A stretch of 60,642 nucleotides of DNA, taken from positions 1 through 60,642 of the forward strand of contig CANJID010000014.1 in NCBI GenBank assembly GCA_947474395.1, given 5' to 3'. Positions 55,602 to 60,642 of the stretch are shown here, one piece after another (within the stretch, counting starts at the first letter, position 1; each line of letters opens with the position of its first letter). The DNA is from Caulobacterales bacterium (GTDB lineage: Bacteria; Pseudomonadota; Alphaproteobacteria; Caulobacterales; Caulobacteraceae). The position numbers were made by a program, and so were the translations under genes. The notes under the pieces were generated by a model. It did not search any database. It saw nothing but the letters and a program-made list of their open reading frames with translations, and was not told the origin of the DNA.

Positions 55602-57434
55602 TCAGTCTTCGGCCTCGTCCTCGGCCGGCTCGCCCTCGACGGCGGCGACGGTCGGGGCCTCAGGGGTCGCCAGCTTGCGGATTTCGGCGATCTCCGCCCC
55701 GGGGAAGGCGGTCTTCACCGCGACCACGAAGGGGTCCTCCTCGATGCGGGCCAGGACTTCCGCCTTCTCGCGCTTCTCGCGTTCCCAGGCGGTCTCTATG
55801 CCGGCGCCCGATCCCTGGATCTCCATGAACCAGGGCACGCCGGTCCATTCCTTCAACCGCCCGGACAGGCGCTGGGGCAGGTTGGCGGGGGCGCCTTCGG
55901 CCAGGGCGAACTCGATGCGGCCGGGCCGGAAGTCGATCGGGCGGATGTAGCGCTCGACGTCGAGCTTCAGGGTCATGTCCCGCTTGGCGTCGATGAGGCT
56001 GACCACCTCCTCGAAGGACTGCAGGGCGGCCTGGGCCACGGGCTGGGCGAGGGTGCGAAGGTTGGCTTTGGGGCGGCCCATCACGGGAGCCGATTGCACC
56101 GCGAGCCCCGCGCGCCCGCCGCCTGAGCTTCCACCGCCGCCGGAGGGGGCAGGCGCGCCGCCGCTCGGGCCGATAGGGTTCTCACCGGCCTGGAGCCGCT
56201 TCAGGGCTTCCTCGGGGCCGGGCAGGTCGGCGGCGTAGGCGAGGCGGATCAGGGCCATCTCCACGGCCGCGGCGGGGTCGGGCGCGCGGCGGGTCTCGTC
56301 GTGGGCCTTCAAGAGCATCTGCCACATGCGGGACAAGGTGCCGGCCGAGGCTTCCGCCCCAATGGCGGCCAGGCGCCCCGCCTGGTCCTTCGGCAGGGCC
56401 AGGGCGTCGGGGCCCAGGGCCTTGGAGACCGAGGCGGCGTGGGCGTGCTCCAGCAGATCGAGCATGACGACCGCCGGATCGGCGCCGAAGCCGTAGAGGG
56501 TGCGAAAGGCGCTGAGCGCCTCGGCGGTCCGGCCGCCCATGAGGTGTTCGAACAGGCCGATGGTGGCGGCCCGGTCGGCCAGGCCCAGCATGTCGCGCAC
56601 CAGTTCGGCGGTGACGGTCTGGCCGCGCTCGACCTGGACCATGGCCTGGTCCAGCAGGGACTGGGCGTCGCGCACCGAGCCCTCGGCGGCGCGGGCGATC
56701 AGGGCCAGGCCCTCCTGCTCGACGAGGGCGCTCTCGGCCTCGCACAGGCGCTGCAGGTTGGCGACGATCACCTCCGGCTCCACCCGGCGCAGGTCGAAGC
56801 GCTGGCAGCGGGAGAGGATGGTCACCGGGACTTTGCGGATCTCGGTGGTGGCGAAGATGAACTTGGCGTGCGGCGGCGGCTCCTCCAGCGTCTTCAACAG
56901 GGCGTTGAAGGCGGCGGTCGAGAGCATGTGCACTTCGTCGATGATGTAGACCTTGTAGCGGGCCTCCACCGGGGCGTAGCGCACGCTCTCCAGCAGCTCG
57001 CGCATCTCATCGACCTTGGTGCGGCTGGCGGCGTCCAGCTCCAGCACGTCCATGTGCCGGCCCTCGATGATGGCCTGGCAGTGGCGCCCGTCGACGGTGA
57101 GGTCGAGGGAGGGGCCGGTCACCCCGTCCCGCTCATAGTTCAGGGCCCGCGCCAGCAGGCGCGCGGTGGTGGTCTTGCCGACCCCCCGCACGCCCGTGAG
57201 CATGAAGGCGTGGGCGATGCGGCCGGCGGTGAAGGCGTTGGTCAGGGTCCTGACCATGGCCTCCTGGCCGATCATGTCCTCGAAGGTGCGCGGGCGGTAT
57301 TTGCGGGCCAGCACCTGATAGGCGCCCGGCGTCGTGGCGGTCGCAGGCGCGGCGGCGGAAGCCCCGAACATGTCCGAGGTGTCCGGATCGCGCTCGGCGG
57401 CTTCCTGGTCGAGCGGGACGTCGGTGTCGGACAT
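55602..57434 (-). CDS. dnaX: DNA polymerase III subunit tau/gamma
   Basis: 610 residues. The clamp-loader ATPase: Walker A GVRGVGKTTTARLL (near 81), DEVHMLSTAAFNALLKTLEEPP (Walker B) and sensor 1 FIFATTE. The C-terminal half carries domain IV-V for polymerase contact, joined by a Gly/Pro-rich linker. Three of the four zinc-binding cysteines of typical DnaX are missing; only Cys119 remains in the segment LNYERDG...GRHCQ. No obvious slippery A-run for gamma production was noticed. The SRP RNA gene lies just upstream. Confidence 0.97.
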   Translation of the reverse strand: MSDTDVPLDQEAAERDPDTSDMFGASAAAPATATTPGAYQVLARKYRPRTFEDMIGQEAMVRTLTNAFTAGRIAHAFMLTGVRGVGKTTTARLLARALNYERDGVTGPSLDLTVDGRHCQAIIEGRHMDVLELDAASRTKVDEMRELLESVRYAPVEARYKVYIIDEVHMLSTAAFNALLKTLEEPPPHAKFIFATTEIRKVPVTILSRCQRFDLRRVEPEVIVANLQRLCEAESALVEQEGLALIARAAEGSVRDAQSLLDQAMVQVERGQTVTAELVRDMLGLADRAATIGLFEHLMGGRTAEALSAFRTLYGFGADPAVVMLDLLEHAHAASVSKALGPDALALPKDQAGRLAAIGAEASAGTLSRMWQMLLKAHDETRRAPDPAAAVEMALIRLAYAADLPGPEEALKRLQAGENPIGPSGGAPAPSGGGGSSGGGRAGLAVQSAPVMGRPKANLRTLAQPVAQAALQSFEEVVSLIDAKRDMTLKLDVERYIRPIDFRPGRIEFALAEGAPANLPQRLSGRLKEWTGVPWFMEIQGSGAGIETAWEREKREKAEVLARIEEDPFVVAVKTAFPGAEIAEIRKLATPEAPTVAAVEGEPAEDEAED

Positions 57435-57462
57435 GGAGGGAAAGGGCCTCGGGCTAGGTGGA

Positions 57463-57550
57463 GACTGGACGACGACCCGAAGCGAAACTCGTTACGGCTG
57501 CTTCCTTCCGGACCTGACCGGGTTGGCGAGGGCTCCGCCCGTCGCCAGCC
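57463..57550 (-). ncRNA. ffs: Signal recognition particle RNA (4.5S, small bacterial type)
   Basis: On the minus strand the invariant Ffh-binding core GGTCAGGTCCGGAAGGAAGC is present (domain IV: GGTCAGG, the GGAA tetraloop and the AGCAG side), followed by CCGTAACGAG. The two ends pair (GGCTGG-CGACG with CGTCG-TCCAGTC). The ends are estimated from pairing. With Ffh it targets membrane proteins co-translationally. It lies about 28 bases upstream of the dnaX ATG on the same strand, a common location. Confidence 0.9.
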
Positions 57551-57689
57551 TCCGCGGCCAATATCGGGCGCCGGGAGGGGCGGCGCAAGGGACGCCGCCC
57601 AAGGAGCCGCAAGGCCAAGCTGCGCCCCTAAGTCGCCCAGGTTCCGTGTTGCACTGCAGAGCAACGCGACGGGTTAGGTGACTTGAAAC

Positions 57690-58946
57690 GTGAAATCTGA
57701 TACCAATATCGGTGACGTCGGCGCCGCGAGGCGCGCAACCCTCCCCGATCATCACATGCGTTTGACCCTGCGGGACGCTCACCGCGTCCTTGAGCTGTGC
57801 GGCTTTCTCGGCGTGTTCGCGGCGATCCTGGTTTCAGGTCCGCTGGCGGGCGCGACGGCCCGCGTCAGCGTGGAGCGGGCGCAGATATACAATCTCGCGG
57901 CGCGGTCGCATGGCCTGCTGACCGAGGTCGCCCTGCACGGCGCCTTCTCCGACATGGACGGCGCCTCCCTGGCGCTGGCCGAACGTTTCGCGCCGCTTGC
58001 CGGCAATCCTGTGATTTCCGACGGGCCGCAGGCCCCGGCCGCCGAGCCCCTGCCTCCCGAGCTGATCCCCACCGGCCCCGACGTCACGGGCGCCGAGGCC
58101 ATCAACGACGCCACCCCCTTCTCCACCGCCCCCAATCCGGCGGCCCAGCCCTTCTTCCTGCGCGCGAGCCTGGAGGACAGCGCCCGCGCGATCGATTGCC
58201 TGACCAAGGCCATCTACTACGAGGCGGGCTTCGAGGGCGTGGACGGGGGCCGGGCCGTGGCCCAGGTGGTGCTGAACCGCATGCGCCACCCGATCTTCCC
58301 CAAGACTGTCTGCGGCGTTGTGTTCCAGGGCTACCAGCTGACCACCGGCTGCCAGTTCAGCTTCACCTGCGACGGCGCCCTGCTGCGCGGCGTGCCCGAC
58401 GCCGACCTGTGGCGCCAGGCGCGGAAGATCGCCGCCGAGGCCCTGAACGGCTACGTCTACACCAAGGTCGGCGGCGCCACCCACTACCACGCCCGCTACG
58501 TCGCCCCCTGGTGGAAGCCGACCGTGACCAAGGTCGCCCAGGTCGGCGCCCACATCTTCTATCGCTGGTCCGGCGGGCTCGGCCTGCCCCAGGCATTCAA
58601 CGGCCGCTACGCCGGCGGCGAGCGCATCTACCAGCCGCTTCCCCGCAAAGCCGCCGAGCAGCCGTCGATCCTGGTGGCCACTCTGCCGGCCGACCAGACC
58701 CCTGCGGGGCGCGTCCGCGCCATCCTGCGGGTCGCGGGCTCCGACGTGATGGCCAACGAGATCGCCACCCCGGACGGCGGCACGGTGACCATCCCGACGC
58801 TTGGGCCGGGCTCCATCTCCGCCGCCGCCCTGACCGCGCCCCAGACCCAGGCCGAGCGGATCGCCGCCCGCGCCTATATGCAGAAGACCCTGCGCATCTG
58901 CGGCGAGGGCGAGTCCCCCGACACGGCGATCTGCCGCCGCTGGTAG
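57690..58946 (+). CDS. SleB/CwlJ-type cell wall hydrolase
   Basis: 418 residues. A membrane segment or uncleaved signal lies at about 32-52 (LCGFLGVFAAILVSGPLAGA), so the catalytic part is periplasmic. The Hydrolase_2 domain, at about 165-290, has CLTKAIYYEAGFEGVDGGRAVAQVVLNR in pieces, with the catalytic Glu in YYEA, then FPKTVCGVVFQG and CQFSFTCDG. Its family acts on peptidoglycan; in non-sporulating alphaproteobacteria the role is wall remodelling. The start could be the internal ATG at 57756 (MRLTLRDAHR). Confidence 0.9.
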   Translation: MKSDTNIGDVGAARRATLPDHHMRLTLRDAHRVLELCGFLGVFAAILVSGPLAGATARVSVERAQIYNLAARSHGLLTEVALHGAFSDMDGASLALAERFAPLAGNPVISDGPQAPAAEPLPPELIPTGPDVTGAEAINDATPFSTAPNPAAQPFFLRASLEDSARAIDCLTKAIYYEAGFEGVDGGRAVAQVVLNRMRHPIFPKTVCGVVFQGYQLTTGCQFSFTCDGALLRGVPDADLWRQARKIAAEALNGYVYTKVGGATHYHARYVAPWWKPTVTKVAQVGAHIFYRWSGGLGLPQAFNGRYAGGERIYQPLPRKAAEQPSILVATLPADQTPAGRVRAILRVAGSDVMANEIATPDGGTVTIPTLGPGSISAAALTAPQTQAERIAARAYMQKTLRICGEGESPDTAICRRW

Positions 58947-58984
58947 GGGCGGGCCTGTAAGGCCGCGCTTCGATCACGTGTCGA

Positions 58985-59032
58985 GAGCGCGTCCGGGCGG
59001 CGAAACCGCCTACACTTTCGCCTGACGCGCTC
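58985..59032 (-). repeat. Palindromic repeat family B, copy 2
   Basis: 48 bases, the reverse complement of the unit at 27123-27170: GAGCGCG...CGCGCTC ends and the CGAAA-GTGT...TTTCG core are kept; several arm bases differ. It lies 38 bases after the SleB-like stop and 20 bases before nudC. Confidence 0.8.
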
Positions 59033-59052
59033 CAGGCTGTAGAAGCGGGAGT

Positions 59053-59982
59053 ATGCCGCTCAGCCCTCACACCAACGTCTTCGCCGGCAATCCCCTCGAC
59101 CGGGCCGCCGACCGCCGCCTGGACGCCGACTGGCTGGCCGGGCGCCTGGACGATCCCAATTCCAGCGCCGTCGCCGTCTGGAACGGCCAGCTGCTGCTCG
59201 GCCCCGAGACGCAAAGTCCCCGCCGCCTCGCCCTGATCCCCGCATCCCTGGCCCGCGGCGTCGCCGGCGGGGAGGAGCACCTGCTGTTCCTCGGCCTTAC
59301 CCCCGAGGGCGAGGCGATGTTCGCGGTGGATATCGACGGCGCCGCCGACCCGGCCGAGGGCCCCTTGCGGGGCCTGGGCGCCTTCGGGGAGCTGCGCGCC
59401 AACGTCGCCCGCATGGCCATCGAGGATGCGGCCATCTCCGCCACGGCCAAGGCGGTGTTCGAATGGCGCCGCCGCCACCGCTACTGCTCCAACTGCGGCC
59501 AGCCCAGCGAGGTTGCCGAGGCGGGCTGGAAGCGCATCTGCCCCGCCTGCAAGGGCGAGCATTTTCCCCGTACGGACCCTGTCGTGATCATGCTGCCGGC
59601 GTGCGGGGACCGGTGCCTCTTGGGCCGCGCCGCCCGCTTCCCGCCCGGCTGGTACTCGTGTCTTGCGGGCTTCATGGAGCCCGGCGAAAGCATCGAGGAG
59701 GCCTGCGCCCGCGAGCTGATGGAGGAGTCGGGGCTGAAGGCCCTCTCCGTCCGCTACCATTCGGCCCAGCCCTGGCCCTATCCCTCGTCCCTGATGATCG
59801 GCCTGATCGCCGAGGTTGCCGAGGGCGAGGCGACGCCCGACGAGACGGAGCTGGAATCCGTCCGCTGGTTCACCCGAGCGGAAACCCTGGCGCTCCTGGC
59901 CGGCGAACTCGAAGGCCTCGGCTGCCCCCCGCCGTTTGCCGTGGCGCACCAGTTGATCAAGGCGTGGGCGGAGGGGGGATAG
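59053..59982 (+). CDS. nudC: NAD(+)/NADH diphosphatase NudC
   Basis: 309 residues. It cleaves NAD(H) to NMN(H) and AMP and can remove NAD caps from RNA. The zinc ribbon YCSNCGQ...CPACKGEHFPR (about 144-165), the Nudix box GFMEPGESIEEACARELMEESG and the NudC-specific SAQPWPYPSSLMIG (SQPWPFPxS type) are all present. It is convergent with pheA, whose stop follows immediately. Confidence 0.96.
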   Translation: MPLSPHTNVFAGNPLDRAADRRLDADWLAGRLDDPNSSAVAVWNGQLLLGPETQSPRRLALIPASLARGVAGGEEHLLFLGLTPEGEAMFAVDIDGAADPAEGPLRGLGAFGELRANVARMAIEDAAISATAKAVFEWRRRHRYCSNCGQPSEVAEAGWKRICPACKGEHFPRTDPVVIMLPACGDRCLLGRAARFPPGWYSCLAGFMEPGESIEEACARELMEESGLKALSVRYHSAQPWPYPSSLMIGLIAEVAEGEATPDETELESVRWFTRAETLALLAGELEGLGCPPPFAVAHQLIKAWAEGG

Positions 59983-60642
59983 TCAGCGGTCCCGGAAGGC
60001 GTCCGCCGGATAGACCCCCAGGATTTCCAATCGCTCGGAGAAGAAGCCCAGCTCCTCGAAGGCGTGCGCCAGGGGCGGGTCCTCGGGGCGGCCGTCGACC
60101 TCGACGTAGAACATGGTGGCGGTGAAGGAGCCGTCCTCCATGTAGCTTTCCAGCTTGGTCATGTTGACGCCGTTGGTGGCGAAGCCGCCCAGCGCCTTGT
60201 AGAGGGCCGCCGGGATGTTCCGCACTCGGAAGACGAAGCTGGTGACCGAAGGAACCCCCGCCGGCGGAGTCGCGGGCTCCCGGGACATGACCAGGAAGCG
60301 GGTGGTGTTGTTGTGCTCGTCCTCGATGTCCTCGAGCAGGATGTCGAGGCCGTAGAGCTTGGCCGCCAGGCGCGGGGCCACCGCCGCCCGCGCGGGGTCG
60401 GGATGTTCGGAAAGCTCCTTGGCCGCACCGGCGGTATCGCCCGTCGAGGCGAACTTTACGCCGAGCTTCCTCAGCACCTTGCGGCATTGGGCCAGGGCTA
60501 TGGGCATGGAGGCGACGGTCTTGACGTCCTCCAGCTTCACCCCGGGATTGACCATCAGCTGGAAGCGGATCGGCTTGAACCGTTCGCCGATGATCGACAG
60601 GCCCGAGGACGGCAGGAGGTGGTGCACGTCGGCCACCCGCCC
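59983..60642 (-). CDS. pheA: Prephenate dehydratase, C-terminal part
   Basis: The frame runs off the window's right edge, so the N-terminus is missing (219 codons visible). It converts prephenate to phenylpyruvate in Phe synthesis. The visible part covers the end of the catalytic domain (AAVAPRLAAKLYGLDILLEDIEDEHNNTTRFLVM in pieces, with the conserved NNTTRF) and a complete ACT regulatory domain (ALYKALGGFATNGVNMTKLESYMEDGSF region; the ESxP-like Phe-binding site reads ESYM). There is no fused chorismate mutase in the visible portion. Confidence 0.95.
   Translation of the reverse strand, partial: GRVADVHHLLPSSGLSIIGERFKPIRFQLMVNPGVKLEDVKTVASMPIALAQCRKVLRKLGVKFASTGDTAGAAKELSEHPDPARAAVAPRLAAKLYGLDILLEDIEDEHNNTTRFLVMSREPATPPAGVPSVTSFVFRVRNIPAALYKALGGFATNGVNMTKLESYMEDGSFTATMFYVEVDGRPEDPPLAHAFEELGFFSERLEILGVYPADAFRDR

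Noticed and set aside
57481-57540. The plus-strand frames over 57492-57680 as small proteins
   Set aside because: The region is the SRP RNA; the conserved RNA core explains it fully.

Overview
The window is a 60.6 kb stretch of high-GC, densely packed bacterial chromosome. It almost certainly comes from an alphaproteobacterium of the Caulobacteraceae (Caulobacter/Phenylobacterium type). The basis is the cell-cycle phosphotransferase gene chpT, a TipN-like polarity protein preceded by a perfect CtrA box with two nearby GANTC methylation sites, and alphaproteobacterial small families (DUF2093, DUF3553, DUF6111). Typical gene orders also fit: SRP RNA-dnaX-ybaB-recR, prs-rplY-pth-ychF, petABC and xseA-DUF2093. 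No tRNA, rRNA, CRISPR, insertion sequence or prophage was seen, and no gap between genes exceeds 300 bases.

Layout. 1-5.4 kb: end of pnp, a stress protein, a GST, zapE, dnaN, then a strange chimeric gene. 5.4-10.9 kb: hemF, trmL, the cytochrome bc1 operon petABC, apt and a membrane protein. 10.9-19.5 kb, almost all on the minus strand: two dienelactone hydrolases, ychF, a TPR membrane protein, pth, rplY, a lipoprotein, prs, a CCA-adding-type enzyme and DUF6111. 19.5-26.3 kb: a D-2-hydroxyacid dehydrogenase, lysC, ubiG, an MBL hydrolase, an FkbM methyltransferase and a malonyl-CoA synthetase-like ligase. 26.4-31.6 kb: a beta/gamma-crystallin protein, the TipN-like protein, a frameshifted dipeptide epimerase and DUF423. 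31.6-36.8 kb on the minus strand: an efflux pump, DUF971, Trm112, a LON-domain protein, a CnoX-like thioredoxin, a YbaK-type editing protein and purD. 36.9-41.5 kb: xseA, DUF2093, an M23 peptidase, a response regulator, an LpxL-type acyltransferase and arsC. 41.5-45.0 kb: cheR, cheY-like, mini-cheA and chpT signalling genes. 45.2-50.3 kb: an M23 peptidase, mutT, a HAD phosphatase, argJ and a parvulin foldase. 50.4-60.6 kb: a flavin monooxygenase, secA, recR, ybaB, dnaX, SRP RNA, a SleB hydrolase, nudC and the end of pheA.

Most of this is conserved housekeeping DNA. The clearest anomaly is at 4.43-5.42 kb. A lower-GC segment encoding a PD-(D/E)XK-type nuclease domain, resembling the C-terminal toxin domains of polymorphic effectors, is joined in frame to the last third of a class I glutamine amidotransferase whose front, including the nucleophilic cysteine, is gone. 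Other points of interest are: two families of structured intergenic repeats with two copies each, one with compensatory base changes and exactly filling gaps between convergent genes; a stripped-down CheA-like kinase beside chpT; a frameshifted epimerase; and several enzymes with altered metal-binding or active-site residues.
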